From Actinomycetes bacterium (GTDB lineage: Bacteria > Actinomycetota > Actinomycetes > Actinomycetales > Actinomycetaceae): a DNA stretch of 64,000 bases. The DNA lies in the NCBI GenBank assembly GCA_023389315.1, contig JAEWEQ010000028.1, forward strand, positions 62,001 through 126,000. Direction: 5' to 3'. The notes under the pieces are model-generated. The model did no database searches and was not told the origin of the DNA. It saw only the letters and a program-made list of their open reading frames with translations. The position numbers were made by a program, and so were the translations under genes. Below are positions 8,167 through 18,306 of this stretch, piece after piece. Within the stretch, counting starts at the first letter, position 1; every line of letters begins with the position of its first letter.

Positions 8167-9403
8167 TTCTTTCCCCACTATCCACCATCCGCGCGAAGGT
8201 ACTCCCGAACCCACTGACACCGAAGCGGCTTACCGCAAAGCGGTCACCGCCCTCGCCGATTCCACCGCCCCGGTGGCAGTAGACGTCGAACGGGCCGCCG
8301 GATTCCGCTACTCTGACCGGGCTTACCTGATTCAGATTCGGCGCGAGGACGTGGGCACGTTTCTATTCGACCCACCCGCCCTCGCTGCTGCCGGGATAGC
8401 GGATGCGGACGGTTACGCTGACCTTAGTGACCTCAACGCCGCGCTTTCCAATCACCTGTGGATCCTGCATTCAGCCCACCAGGACCTCAAGAGCCTGGCG
8501 CAGGTGGGCTTAGTTCCCCCTCGCCTGTTCGACACCGAAATCGCGGCCCGTTTGCTCGGATTCCGCCGGTTTTCGCTAGTTTCCGTGTGCGAGCAAGAAC
8601 TGGGGGTTTCCCTGGCTAAAGATCACCAGGCCGCTGACTGGTCGGTGCGCCCCCTGCCCCGGTCGTGGCTGCGCTACGCCGCCCTCGACGTGGAACTACT
8701 TACCCAACTGTATGAGCACCTGTCGAGCGAGTTAGCCCAACTGGGTCGCAGCGATTGGGCCATCCAGGAGTTCCAGGAAGTGCGCACCCGCCCACCCAAG
8801 CCGATTGATCCCCAGCGGTGGCGTTCCACTCCCGGAGCAGGAAAGATAACCACGCCGCGCGGCTTGGCCCGCCTGGAGGAGCTGTGGCAGGTACGCGAAG
8901 ACCTCGCCCAAGCTCAGGACATCGCGCCTTCACGTTTAGTCCCCCACCGGGTGCTCATACATCTGTCGCTGCATCCGCCGTCGAACCGGCGCCAACTGAT
9001 GAACTCCGATGTGATGCGCAAACCCAATGTGCGCTCCCACGCTAAAGAGTGGTTAGCGGCTTTAAACCGTGCGAAGTTCCGCGCCGCTGAGTCCCTGCCT
9101 CCGCTGCACCGCCCCCACACTTGCGGGCAAGCACCATCGCGCCCAACCCTGTGGCGCCAGTCAAACCCGGAGGCGTTCGCACGCCTGCAGTGCGTGCGTG
9201 AAGCGGTCAAGCGGGTGGCGGGACCGCTGGATCTAGATCCTGAGGTGGTATTCGAGCCGCGCGTGCAACGCCAGTTGGCGTGGACCCAGGTGGCCTACCG
9301 GGGAGTTGATTTCACTGCTTATTTGGGTCGGTTGGGGGCCCGCCCGTGGCAGGTGGAGCTGTGCGCAGCGGCGCTGGAAAAAGCTCTAACGCATTGCCGC
9401 TAG
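8159..9403 (+). CDS. rnd: Ribonuclease D family protein (DEDD exonuclease plus HRDC)
   Basis: A 414-residue 3'-5' exoribonuclease-like protein. The N-terminal DEDD domain shows VAVDVERAAGFRYSDRAYLIQI (shortened here to the key DVERA, Exo I), HSAHQDLKSL (Exo II) and WLRYAALDVELL (Exo III, with the YAALD tyrosine). The later region (about 220-300) aligns with an HRDC helical domain. In Exo I the usual DTE is DVE, as in other actinobacterial members. It is translated from an ATG overlapping the DUF3000 stop and runs convergently into dxs, the two 3' ends overlapping by 18 bases. Confidence 0.88.
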   Translation: MCDSFPTIHHPREGTPEPTDTEAAYRKAVTALADSTAPVAVDVERAAGFRYSDRAYLIQIRREDVGTFLFDPPALAAAGIADADGYADLSDLNAALSNHLWILHSAHQDLKSLAQVGLVPPRLFDTEIAARLLGFRRFSLVSVCEQELGVSLAKDHQAADWSVRPLPRSWLRYAALDVELLTQLYEHLSSELAQLGRSDWAIQEFQEVRTRPPKPIDPQRWRSTPGAGKITTPRGLARLEELWQVREDLAQAQDIAPSRLVPHRVLIHLSLHPPSNRRQLMNSDVMRKPNVRSHAKEWLAALNRAKFRAAESLPPLHRPHTCGQAPSRPTLWRQSNPEAFARLQCVREAVKRVAGPLDLDPEVVFEPRVQRQLAWTQVAYRGVDFTAYLGRLGARPWQVELCAAALEKALTHCR

Positions 9404-11284
9404 CGCCGCCTGCGCCTGCCTGGCGATCTGTTTGGCATCCAATCCGCAGGCCTTAGCGATGTCGGCGCGGGCTCCGTGCAACAGGAACTGGCGGGCAATG
9501 CCGTGGGTTTGCACCGGCACGAAACAGTTTTCCTTCACGAGGGCGGAACGCACGTTGGCGCCGAAACCTCCCTCCACCAGGCCATCTTCAATAGTGATTA
9601 CCAGCTCATAGTCCTGCAAATGTGCCACCAGGTCAGTGGTTACCGGCAGCAGCCAACGCGGGTCGATGACGTCGGTACTAATATCGCACGCGGCCAGCTC
9701 CTGCGCCGCTGCTTTACCCAAATTTGCGAACGCTCCGGTGGCCAAGATCGCTACCTTCGCTTCGTCTTGGCCCTGGTATAGCACATCACCCCAGGGTTCT
9801 TTGCGCACCGCTTCAATGGGATCTGGGAGTGAGCCTTTCGGGTAGCGCACCACCGTGGGAGCGTCATCAATGGCAACGGCTTCACGCAGCGCCGCCCGCA
9901 GCGTGGCTTCGTCACGGGGAGCCGCCAGTCGCAGCCCAGGGACCATGGAGAGCATGGCAATATCCCACATACCGTTGTGGGAGGGCCCGTCGTCTCCAGT
10001 GATTCCGGCGCGGTCCAGCACGAAGGTCACTCCGGCGCGGTGTAACGCCACGTCCATTAGTACCTGGTCGAAAGCTCGGTTCAGGAAGGTCGCGTACACC
10101 GCGAATACCGGGTGCGCCCCCGCATAGGCCATACCGGCTGCCGCCGTGACCGCATGCTGTTCAGCGATACCGACGTCCATTACCCGTTCCGGGTGTGCTT
10201 CCGCTAGTGGTTTCAATCCCACCGGGGCCATCATGGCGGCGGTTAGCGCCACTACTTTCGGATTTTCTTCGGCGATCTTGACGATCTCGTCGGCAAAAAC
10301 TGAGGTCCACCCGAAACGCGAGGGCGCCACCGGCAACCCGGTCTCGGGGTGGATAATCCCAACCGCATGGAAGCGGTCAGCCACGTCCTCTTCGGCCGGC
10401 ACGTAGCCGCGCCCCTTCTGGGTGATGGTGTGTACTATCACCGGGCGGCCTGCGGCCTTGGCGCGGGTGAGGGCAAACTCGATAGCAACCTCATCGTGGC
10501 CGTCAATGGGACCGACGTACTTAATCCCCAAGTCTTCAAACATCACCTGCGGGGCGAGCACATCCTTGACCCCAGTCTTAATGCCGTGCAAAGCTTCGAA
10601 GGCTGCTTCGCCGGGTTTTCCTCGCGCCAATAGCTGGCGTTTGCCCCATGCCAGGGCCTTCTCATACCCCTGGGAGGTGCGCAGGGCGTCAAGATGGTGG
10701 GCCAGCCCGCCGATGGTGGGGGCGTAGGAGCGTCCATTGTCGTTCACCACGATCACCAGGCGGGAGCGTTCATGCTCGGCAATATTATTCAGCGCTTCCC
10801 AGGCCATTCCCCCGGTGAGGGCACCATCACCGATTACCGCCACCACCCAGTCTTCGCGTCCGCAGCGTTCGAACTCATGGGCGATACCATCGGCCCACGA
10901 CAGGGCGGTGGAAGCGTGGGAGTTTTCTACCACGTCGTGTACGGATTCGCTACGGGCTGGGTAGCCTGACACTCCCCCGGCTTGGCGCAGGGCAGAGAAG
11001 TCCGTGCGACCGGTGAGGAGCTTATGTACGTAGCTTTGGTGACCGGTGTCGAACACGATGGTGTCGCGGGGAGAGTCAAACACCCGGTGCAAGGCGATGG
11101 TTAGTTCCACTACCCCCAGGTTGGGTCCTAAATGCCCACCGGTGCGACTGACGGAGGCGACCAGATATTGGCGGATCTCTTCAGCTAAGGTAACCAGTTC
11201 CGCGGAGGTCAAGGTCGCGAGGTCAGCGGGGCTGGTTATCTGGCTAAGGAGGGTGCCGGTGGGTACTGGTATCTGGTGGGCCAT
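9386..11284 (-). CDS. dxs: 1-deoxy-D-xylulose-5-phosphate synthase
   Basis: A 632-residue thiamine-diphosphate transketolase-like enzyme that condenses pyruvate and glyceraldehyde 3-phosphate to DXP, the first step of the MEP isoprenoid pathway. Signatures: GHLGPNLGVVELTIALH, FDTGHQSYVHK, the ThDP motif GDGALTGGMAWEALNN, and the pyrimidine-domain region GIAEQHAVTAAAGMA. Length is standard. TAAGAT ends 6 bases before the ATG and there is no Shine-Dalgarno site, so initiation looks leaderless. The precursors made here are relevant to the prenyl synthase at 38265. It converges on and overlaps rnd. Confidence 0.96.
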   Translation of the reverse strand: MAHQIPVPTGTLLSQITSPADLATLTSAELVTLAEEIRQYLVASVSRTGGHLGPNLGVVELTIALHRVFDSPRDTIVFDTGHQSYVHKLLTGRTDFSALRQAGGVSGYPARSESVHDVVENSHASTALSWADGIAHEFERCGREDWVVAVIGDGALTGGMAWEALNNIAEHERSRLVIVVNDNGRSYAPTIGGLAHHLDALRTSQGYEKALAWGKRQLLARGKPGEAAFEALHGIKTGVKDVLAPQVMFEDLGIKYVGPIDGHDEVAIEFALTRAKAAGRPVIVHTITQKGRGYVPAEEDVADRFHAVGIIHPETGLPVAPSRFGWTSVFADEIVKIAEENPKVVALTAAMMAPVGLKPLAEAHPERVMDVGIAEQHAVTAAAGMAYAGAHPVFAVYATFLNRAFDQVLMDVALHRAGVTFVLDRAGITGDDGPSHNGMWDIAMLSMVPGLRLAAPRDEATLRAALREAVAIDDAPTVVRYPKGSLPDPIEAVRKEPWGDVLYQGQDEAKVAILATGAFANLGKAAAQELAACDISTDVIDPRWLLPVTTDLVAHLQDYELVITIEDGLVEGGFGANVRSALVKENCFVPVQTHGIARQFLLHGARADIAKACGLDAKQIARQAQAALAAMR

Positions 11285-11290
11285 GGGTCT

Positions 11291-11296
11291 ATCTTA
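11291..11296 (-). promoter_or_regulatory. -10 box of a probable leaderless promoter (dxs)
   Basis: On the minus strand TAAGAT ends 6 bases before the dxs ATG, and no ribosome binding site is present. Confidence 0.45.
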
Positions 11297-11438
11297 GCGA
11301 CCTTGACGCGCACAGGCCCTTTCGCGGTCTTCCCACTTTCTGAATGGAAGCTTTCTGAGACCCGTGATGGGGGTTAAATTGGTAAGGGAGTGGCCCCTTC
11401 AGGTGGCTTCAACGTTGGCCCTGGCAGAAAGGCTAGTA

Positions 11439-13397
11439 ATGCAAACGCGCCCTTACGGAACTTGGACTTCCCCGATCACCACCGCCGACCTCACCAACCG
11501 GTCAGTAAGGCTTTCCCAGGTGCGCGTAGATGGGGCTGACACCTACTGGGTGGAGGGGCGTGCCCACCAGGGTGGACGCCGCGTATTACTGCGCCACCAC
11601 GGTTACGGCGTCACCGAGGAAGTGCTGCCGATGATTGAAGATACCGAGCTACCGAACGTCCTCACGCGGGTGCACGAATACGGCGGGCGGGCCTATGCGG
11701 TTGACGACGGTCTGGTGGTGTTTTCCCACGGCGGAAATAATCGCGTTTACAGTTTCAACACGCGCCGCCCGGCGGAGGGCGTACAGATCCTGACCGCCCT
11801 CGATGAGCGTCGCTACGGGGATTTCGAAATCGCCCCGGTGCGGGGCTTGGTGTACGCGGTTTGTGAGGATCACCGCGGGGAGGGTGAGCCCGTCAACACG
11901 CTGGTGGCGATCCCGTTGGACGGGTCGGTGGCGCGCGGTGACGAGGACGTGCGCACTATCGTTTCTGGGACCGATTTCATTTCCGCTCCTACGCTCAGTC
12001 CCGATGGTACAAAGTTGGCGTGGCTAACTTGGAACCATCCGCACATGCCGTGGACCCAGTCGCAGTTGCACGTGGGAGCCCTCGATTTTGACGGCAACGT
12101 CACCGAGGTGGTGACTTTGATTGACGAGGACGGGGTGTGCGTCTACGAACCACGCTGGACTCTTTCGGGTGATTTAGTCCATGTGGATGATTCCTCCGGT
12201 TGGGCGAACTTGTATCGCACGGAGGGTTTCAACTGGCAGGAGGGCGAAACCGCCGATGCTTGGACTTCCCGTTTACGCACTCGCCGCTTACATCCTTCTC
12301 AAAAGGCTTTCTCACACCCTCACTGGCAGTTGGGTCTGCACTCTTTCGACAACCTAGATGGTGAGCACTTGATTTGTTCTTGGGGGCAAGACGGTTACTG
12401 GCATCTGGGATCGGTGCGGCTCGATAACGGGCAGTTGGAGCAGTGGCAGGTCCCGTGGTGGCCGGTAGGGAACGTCGCCGCCGGTGGGGGCCGGGTGATC
12501 ATGCTGGCGGACAGCGGTACTGACGCCCCCGCAGTGGTGGAGATCCGCGATGGTCAAGCTCGCCAGTTGCGTTCGTCTACCTACACCGAGCTGGAACCGG
12601 ATTTAGTATCCCAGGCTCAGGCGTTCACCTGCCCAACCCGCGACGGTGCCCAGACCCACGGTTTCTTCTACCCGCCGGCCAACCCAGATTTCGCTGCGCC
12701 CGAAGGTGAGAAGCCCCCACTCATTGTGATGGTTCACGGCGGTCCCACTTCCGCAGCCCGCCCCGGTCTGTCAATGGAGAAACAGTTTTGGACTTCCCGC
12801 GGATTCGCGGTGGCCGATATTAACCACCGCGGCTCTACCGGCTGGGGCCGCGAGTACCGCACTGCCCTGGATGGAAACTGGGGGCAGATGGACGTGGACG
12901 ACTGCGCCGATGCGGTGAGCTACCTGGTGGCCGAAGGTTTGGTCGATCCCCAGCGAGTCGCCATTCGCGGCGGCTCGGCCGGCGGTTTCACCACTTTGGC
13001 GGCGCTGGCTCGCTCTGATGTTTTCACCGCTGGGACTTGCCTTTACGGGGTTGCGGATCTGCGCTTGTTGGCGGAGCAAACCCACAAGTTTGAATCCCGC
13101 TACATCAACGGCCTGCTAGGTGTCGATGACCTCGATGACCCGGTGGTTAAGCAACGCTCGCCCCTGACCCATGTCGCTGACATTAATGCGCCGCTGCTGT
13201 GGTTGCAGGGTGAAGACGACAAGGTGGTTCCACCGTCGCAAGCTCACGTGATGGTTGATGCTCTGAAAGCGCAGGGTAACCAGGTGGAGCTCAAGCTCTA
13301 CCCCGGAGAGGGGCATGGTTTCCTAAAGCAGGAAACCATTCACGACGCCATGGAAACGGAGCTGGCTTTCTACCGCCGCACCTGGGGTATTGAGTGA
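11439..13397 (+). CDS. S9 family prolyl oligopeptidase
   Basis: A 652-residue cytoplasmic serine peptidase. The N-terminal part (to about residue 400) looks like a beta-propeller with repeated SPDGTKLAW-like blades. The C-terminal alpha/beta-hydrolase domain has VMVHGGPTS, the nucleophile motif RGGSAGG (Ser 513), the Asp in GEDDKVVPP (about 594) and His in GEGHGF (about 626). No signal peptide is seen. I place the start at the ATG preceded by AGAAAGG (11427-11433) rather than at an ATG 75 bases upstream. It overlaps the downstream ClC gene by 4 bases (GTGA), so the two are translationally coupled, though their functions do not obviously connect. The substrate is unknown; acylaminoacyl or dipeptidyl activity is possible. 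Confidence 0.9.
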   Translation: MQTRPYGTWTSPITTADLTNRSVRLSQVRVDGADTYWVEGRAHQGGRRVLLRHHGYGVTEEVLPMIEDTELPNVLTRVHEYGGRAYAVDDGLVVFSHGGNNRVYSFNTRRPAEGVQILTALDERRYGDFEIAPVRGLVYAVCEDHRGEGEPVNTLVAIPLDGSVARGDEDVRTIVSGTDFISAPTLSPDGTKLAWLTWNHPHMPWTQSQLHVGALDFDGNVTEVVTLIDEDGVCVYEPRWTLSGDLVHVDDSSGWANLYRTEGFNWQEGETADAWTSRLRTRRLHPSQKAFSHPHWQLGLHSFDNLDGEHLICSWGQDGYWHLGSVRLDNGQLEQWQVPWWPVGNVAAGGGRVIMLADSGTDAPAVVEIRDGQARQLRSSTYTELEPDLVSQAQAFTCPTRDGAQTHGFFYPPANPDFAAPEGEKPPLIVMVHGGPTSAARPGLSMEKQFWTSRGFAVADINHRGSTGWGREYRTALDGNWGQMDVDDCADAVSYLVAEGLVDPQRVAIRGGSAGGFTTLAALARSDVFTAGTCLYGVADLRLLAEQTHKFESRYINGLLGVDDLDDPVVKQRSPLTHVADINAPLLWLQGEDDKVVPPSQAHVMVDALKAQGNQVELKLYPGEGHGFLKQETIHDAMETELAFYRRTWGIE

Positions 13398-15220
13398 ACC
13401 CCAACCAAGAACCGGTACGCTCACCGGGGCCTCGCAATTGGCGGCGCTTGTTCATCGCTCACCGCAGTGCCCAAGCGGCGGTAGCGGCGATCATTGGGGT
13501 TTGCACCGCACTGGTTTGCGTGGCTTTCCACTTCTTGATCATCTCCTGGTCCTCCCTCATGACCGGCTACCAGGACTACGCTCACCACGCCGCCACCCGC
13601 ATTGATATTTGGTCGCCCGCTCCCTGGTGGATCATCGCGGTGCCGGTAGTGTCTGGCCTAGTCTATGGACCGGTAGTACACCGCTGGGCTCCGGCGGCCC
13701 GGGGCCTGGGGATTCCTGAAGTGATGCTGGCGGTACGTCGGCGCGGTGGACAAATCCCGCGTTCGGTGATGTTCGTGAAGGTCTTAGCTGCTGCCATCAC
13801 CATCGGTGGGGGCGGCTCAGTGGGTAAGGAAGGCCCGGTGGTGCAAGCCGGCGCCACGGTGGGCTCACTGGTAGGTTCGTTCTTGCAGATGCCGCAACGC
13901 CGACTGGTGATCTTGGTATCGTGTGGTTCCGCCGCTGGCATTGCCGCCACCTTCAACGCTCCGCTGGCGGCCGCAGTGTTCGTCCTCGAAGTGATTTTGG
14001 TGGAGTTCAACGCCGAAGTTTTCGGCATGACGGTGATCTCCTCAGTATCTTCTGCGGTGGTATCGCGCGCCCTGATTGGGGATGCCTTCATCATCGACCT
14101 GCCTTCCGATCTGGTCTTGGCTTCACAGACCGACTTGTGGGCGGTAGCGCTGGTTGGTTTCGTGTGTGCGTTCGGCGGGCTAGCGCTATCTAAAACTCTG
14201 TACTGGATGAGTGACCAGGTAGAGCGCCTCTACCACGGCCCCCAGTGGGCTCTGCCCGCCCTGGGTGGGCTGGGACTAGGCCTGGGCCTGTGGGCCTTCC
14301 CGATGCTGTACGGCACCTCCACGCGGGTGCAAACTGCCGCCCTGGTCGGCGAGTTCACCATCACTACCCTGCTGGCACTGGCCGCCTTGAAGATTCTCTT
14401 CACTTCCTACACCCTGGCGATCGGTGGGTCCGGGGGGATCTTCACGCCCTCGTTATTTATCGGCGCCATGCTGGGTTCGGCGCTGGGACTGTCGATCGCT
14501 AACTGGACCCAGTCCGGGCCGGGCCTGTTTGGAATTATCGGCATGGGAGCGGCGTTCGCAGGAGCCGCCCGCGCCCCCATGGCAGCGGTGTTGATCATCG
14601 TGGAAATGACCGGGCAGTACTCTTTAACGCTGCCGCTGATGCTGGCGGTGGTGATCGCTACTGGCACCTCCCGCTTCTTGACCCGCAAGACCATTTACAC
14701 GGAGAAGCTGGTGCGCCGCGGCGAGCAGTTGGATGATCCGGTCAACTCCACTTTGCTGGGCCGCAACCAGGCGCGTAACCTGATGAGCCCGGTGCCGGGC
14801 ACGATTCACGCCGACGCCTCCTTGGATGAGGCGTTTGAGGCGATGCGGGCGGCGGAGGTGGCGCTGCTTCCAGTGGTGGACGAGGACGGGGCCTTCCTTG
14901 GTTGTGTATCATCCCTGGAGCTGGCTTCCGCACGTTTGCGCAATCCCCTCCCCCAACGTGCCCGGGATCTGCATCTGTCCACCATAAGTGTTGAGGCAGA
15001 TACCTTGCCCAGTATCGTCATGCAACGCATGTTGGGCTCTCACGTGGCGGGGATCCCGGTGTTGGAGGGCGATAAGCTGATCGGTTGGTTGTCCACTGAG
15101 GATTTGGTGGGCCGCATCGATCGCCAGCAGCGTCAGGCTTTGGAACAACGCGAGGCGGAATCTTCGTGGGGGTCGCGTTGGCAAGAACGTCGCCGCGCCC
15201 GTCACTTGGATGAGCACTAG
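13394..15220 (+). CDS. ClC-family chloride channel/antiporter with CBS domains
   Basis: A 608-residue membrane protein with about 10-12 hydrophobic segments and a cytoplasmic C-terminus. The selectivity-filter motifs are present: GKEGPVVQAGA (gating Glu near 146) and GSGGIFTPSLFIGAMLG. Residues about 465-600 form a CBS pair, a typical nucleotide-sensing regulatory module. The gating glutamate is kept, so either a Cl-/H+ antiporter or a gated channel is possible. It starts at a GTG overlapping the peptidase stop. The last 25 residues are strongly charged. Confidence 0.92.
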   Translation: MNPNQEPVRSPGPRNWRRLFIAHRSAQAAVAAIIGVCTALVCVAFHFLIISWSSLMTGYQDYAHHAATRIDIWSPAPWWIIAVPVVSGLVYGPVVHRWAPAARGLGIPEVMLAVRRRGGQIPRSVMFVKVLAAAITIGGGGSVGKEGPVVQAGATVGSLVGSFLQMPQRRLVILVSCGSAAGIAATFNAPLAAAVFVLEVILVEFNAEVFGMTVISSVSSAVVSRALIGDAFIIDLPSDLVLASQTDLWAVALVGFVCAFGGLALSKTLYWMSDQVERLYHGPQWALPALGGLGLGLGLWAFPMLYGTSTRVQTAALVGEFTITTLLALAALKILFTSYTLAIGGSGGIFTPSLFIGAMLGSALGLSIANWTQSGPGLFGIIGMGAAFAGAARAPMAAVLIIVEMTGQYSLTLPLMLAVVIATGTSRFLTRKTIYTEKLVRRGEQLDDPVNSTLLGRNQARNLMSPVPGTIHADASLDEAFEAMRAAEVALLPVVDEDGAFLGCVSSLELASARLRNPLPQRARDLHLSTISVEADTLPSIVMQRMLGSHVAGIPVLEGDKLIGWLSTEDLVGRIDRQQRQALEQREAESSWGSRWQERRRARHLDEH

Positions 15221-15296
15221 GTCTAATCCGGCGGGGGCGGTTACATAGGCACGGTGTTGTCCCTCACGGCGAAATTCGTGGCCGGCCCAAATTACG

Positions 15297-15325
15297 TGTG
15301 CCCCGGTCGCAGCGACCGGGGCACA
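15297..15325. terminator. GC-rich hairpin between the ClC gene and acnA
   Basis: TGTGCCCCGGTCGC and its exact inverse complement are separated by one base, so the practical fold is a 12-bp stem with a 5-base loop. It lies between the converging ClC and acnA genes and could stop both transcripts. There is no T-tract on either side. Confidence 0.7.
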
Positions 15326-15339
15326 GCGCTTTAAGGGGC

Positions 15340-18144
15340 TTACTTAGCCAGTTGGCGCAGCACGTACTGCAAGATGCCGCCATTGCGGAAGTAGTCGGCT
15401 TCACCGGGGGTGTCGATGCGCACGCGCGCGTCGAACTCGATGGTGGAGCCATCTTCCTTCGTGGCCACGACCTTCACAGTACGCGGGGTGGTTCCCTGGT
15501 TCAGTTCTTCAATGCCGGTGATGTCAATGGTTTCGGTACCATCGAGGCCCAGCGAGTTGCGGTCCTCACCGTCGGGGAACTGGAGGGGTAGCACGCCCAT
15601 GCCGATCAGGTTAGAGCGGTGAATACGCTCGAAGGACTCGGTGATGACAGCCTTCACACCCAGCAGCGAGGTGCCCTTGGCAGCCCAGTCACGCGACGAT
15701 CCGGAGCCGTATTCCTTACCGCCCAGCACCACCAACGGGATGCCGGCTTCAGCGTAGTTCATGGCGGCGTCGTAAACCGCGGCCTGCGGGGCACCTTCCT
15801 GGGTGAAGTCGCGGGTGAAACCGCCCTCGACCCCGTCCAGCAGTTCGTTCTTAATACGAATGTTGGCGAAGGTACCGCGGATCATGACTTCGTGGTTACC
15901 GCGGCGCGAGCCGTAGGAGTTGAAGTCGCGCCGAGCCACACCGTTTTCCGTCAGGTAGCGTCCCGCCGGGGTGTCGGGGCGGAAGGACCCAGCCGGGGAA
16001 ATGTGGTCGGTGGTTACCGAGTCACCCAACTTCAGTAGCACGCGAGCACCGTGAATGTCACTGACCGGAGCAGACTCCATGCCCATGCCTTCAAAGAAGG
16101 GGGCTTTACGGATGTAGGTGGAGTCGTCGTCCCAGGCGAAGGTGGCGCCTTCGGGGGTTTCCAGGCTCTGCCAACGCTCATCGCCGGCGAATACGTCCGC
16201 GTAGTCCTTGGCGAACATTTCAGCGTCGATGGTGGCGTCAATGGTGGCTTGCACGTGAGCAGGTTCGGGCCAGATGTCGGACAAGAACACGTCCTTGCCG
16301 TCCTGGTCTTGACCCAGCGGTTCGGTTTCGAAATCGAAATCCATGCTCCCAGCCAGGGCGTAGGCGATGACTAGCGGCGGGGACGCCAGGTAGTTCATCT
16401 TCACGTCCGGGTTGATACGGCCTTCGAAGTTACGGTTACCGGACAGTACCGACACTACTGTGAGGTCTTCTTCGTTAACCGCGTTCGAGATTTCTTCCGG
16501 CAGCGGACCGGAGTTACCGATACAGGTGGTGCACCCGTAGCCAACCAGGTTGAAGCCCAGTTCGTTCAGGTACGGCCACAGCCCGGCCTTCTCGTAGTAG
16601 TCGGTCACCACCTTCGAGCCCGGCGCCATGGAGGTCTTAACCCACGGCTTGGTTTGCAGGCCGCGTTCCACTGCGTTCTTTGCCAGCATCGCCGCGGCCA
16701 TCATCACTGACGGGTTGGAGGTGTTGGTGCAAGAAGTAATGGAGGCGATGACCACGTGCCCGTGATCCAGCTGGGTTTCGGTGCCGTCAGCCAGGGTGAC
16801 CTTCACGCGGTGGTGCGGGCGGTGGCTAGCGGTCTTGACAGCCTTGGGGCCGTCCTCGTCGGATTCCTCGCCCGGGGCAACCGGATCGGAGGCGTCCATG
16901 GTGGCTGCCAGGGCGCGGTCGAGTTCGGTCTCTTCCAGGCCTTTGCCGCTGACGTAGTCCGGCAGCGAGCCAGCGAAAGATTCCTTCGCCTTGGACAGTT
17001 CGATGCGGTCTTGCGGGCGCTTGGGGCCAGCAATGGAGGGCACCACGGTGGACAGGTCCAGCTCCAGGTATTCGGAGTACTGAGCTTCGCGGCTGGGATC
17101 GTGCCACAGGCCCTGAGCCTTGGTGTATTCCTCCACCAGGCGGATGCTCTCTTCACTGCGGCCGGTCAGGCGCAGGTAATCCAAGGTAACATCGTCGATC
17201 GGGAAGATAGCGGCGGTGGACCCGAACTCGGGGGACATGTTGCCGATAGTGGCGCGGTTGGCCAGCGGAACTTGCGCTACGCCCTCGCCGTAGAACTCCA
17301 CGAACTTGCCGACAACGCCGTGTTCACGCAGCATCTGGGTGATGGTGAGTACCACGTCGGTGGCGGTGGCGCCGGTGGGAATGGAACCGGAGAGCTTGAA
17401 GCCCACCACCTTGGGGATGAGCATCGAGACCGGCTGGCCCAACATGGCGGCTTCGGCTTCAATGCCGCCTACGCCCCAGCCCAGCACGCCCAGGCCGTTG
17501 ACCATGGTCGTGTGGGAGTCGGTGCCCACACAGGTGTCAGGGTAGGCGGTGGTGGTGCCGTCTTCTTCTTCCTTGGCGAAGATGGTGCGGGCCAGGTGTT
17601 CGATGTTCACCTGGTGCACGATGCCGGTGCCCGGGGGAACTACCCGGAAGTTTTCGAATGCGCCTTGGCCCCAGCGCAGGAACTGGTAGCGTTCGCGGTT
17701 GCGTTCGTATTCGATTTCCATGTTGCGCTCGAGGGCGTCCTGGCGGCCGAATACGTCAATCACTACCGAGTGGTCGATGACCATCTCAGCGGGGTTGAGG
17801 GGGTTGATCTTGTTCGGGTCGCCACCGAGTTCGGACACCGCCTCCCGCATGGTGGCCAGGTCGACCACGCAGGGCACGCCGGTGAAGTCCTGCATGACCA
17901 CGCGGGCGGGGGTGAACTGGATTTCGGTATCCGGTTCCGCCTGCGGGTCCCAGTTGGCTAGGGCTTCAATGTGTTCGCGGGTGGTGTTGGCACCGTCTTC
18001 GGTGCGCAGTAGGTTTTCGGCTAGAACTTTCAGTGCGTAGGGAAGTTTTTCCAAACCCGGAACGGCATCGAGCCGGAAGATTCGGTAGGACTTCCCATCG
18101 ACGTTGAGATCAGCGCCAGCCTTAAATGTGTCCAGACTCGTCAC
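15340..18144 (-). CDS. acnA: Aconitate hydratase AcnA
   Basis: A 934-residue TCA-cycle enzyme interconverting citrate and isocitrate through a [4Fe-4S] cluster. Cluster cysteines are in [11 protein letters not shown] and [11 protein letters not shown]. Other conserved stretches are [20 protein letters not shown] near residue 210 and [12 protein letters not shown] in the swivel domain. A hydrophilic acidic insertion (about 415-445) interrupts the middle, as in actinobacterial AcnA. The start is GTG with GAGGAGC 5 bases upstream. The upstream region carries a 16-bp palindrome and a plausible promoter. A long open frame on the opposite strand (16756-17961) is a shadow of this gene. Confidence 0.97.
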   Translation of the reverse strand: MTSLDTFKAGADLNVDGKSYRIFRLDAVPGLEKLPYALKVLAENLLRTEDGANTTREHIEALANWDPQAEPDTEIQFTPARVVMQDFTGVPCVVDLATMREAVSELGGDPNKINPLNPAEMVIDHSVVIDVFGRQDALERNMEIEYERNRERYQFLRWGQGAFENFRVVPPGTGIVHQVNIEHLARTIFAKEEEDGTTTAYPDTCVGTDSHTTMVNGLGVLGWGVGGIEAEAAMLGQPVSMLIPKVVGFKLSGSIPTGATATDVVLTITQMLREHGVVGKFVEFYGEGVAQVPLANRATIGNMSPEFGSTAAIFPIDDVTLDYLRLTGRSEESIRLVEEYTKAQGLWHDPSREAQYSEYLELDLSTVVPSIAGPKRPQDRIELSKAKESFAGSLPDYVSGKGLEETELDRALAATMDASDPVAPGEESDEDGPKAVKTASHRPHHRVKVTLADGTETQLDHGHVVIASITSCTNTSNPSVMMAAAMLAKNAVERGLQTKPWVKTSMAPGSKVVTDYYEKAGLWPYLNELGFNLVGYGCTTCIGNSGPLPEEISNAVNEEDLTVVSVLSGNRNFEGRINPDVKMNYLASPPLVIAYALAGSMDFDFETEPLGQDQDGKDVFLSDIWPEPAHVQATIDATIDAEMFAKDYADVFAGDERWQSLETPEGATFAWDDDSTYIRKAPFFEGMGMESAPVSDIHGARVLLKLGDSVTTDHISPAGSFRPDTPAGRYLTENGVARRDFNSYGSRRGNHEVMIRGTFANIRIKNELLDGVEGGFTRDFTQEGAPQAAVYDAAMNYAEAGIPLVVLGGKEYGSGSSRDWAAKGTSLLGVKAVITESFERIHRSNLIGMGVLPLQFPDGEDRNSLGLDGTETIDITGIEELNQGTTPRTVKVVATKEDGSTIEFDARVRIDTPGEADYFRNGGILQYVLRQLAK

Positions 18145-18155
18145 GGTCGCTCCTC

Positions 18156-18185
18156 ACAGTATCGGTGGCAATACACCAGCAATAA
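18156..18185 (-). promoter_or_regulatory. Probable acnA promoter
   Basis: On the minus strand TTATTG (18180-18185) and TACTGT (18156-18161) are spaced by 18 bases, ending 11 bases before the GTG. Matches to consensus are partial. Confidence 0.35.
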
Positions 18186-18187
18186 GA

Positions 18188-18203
18188 ATCTCGATGTCGA
18201 GAT
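18188..18203. promoter_or_regulatory. Palindromic operator candidate upstream of acnA
   Basis: ATCTCGATGTCGAGAT is a palindrome with 7-bp arms and a 2-base centre, sitting two bases upstream of the putative -35 box. Flanking bases extend the dyad imperfectly. The position and symmetry suggest a dimeric regulator. It does not look like the CAGNAC-type AcnR site known from Corynebacterium. Confidence 0.5.
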
Positions 18204-18306
18204 ATTCTCATACTAACAGGACATCCCCTAGATTGTCCCCCGAACTGCTAACCGTCGCCGCCAAAACTGTGCTTTCCCTCACAAAGGCGCGGAATTTCGA
18301 CGGTCG

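Noticed and set aside
16756..17961. 401-codon frame opposite acnA
   Set aside because: Gly/His/Val-rich antisense of the conserved aconitase gene; a GC-driven shadow.
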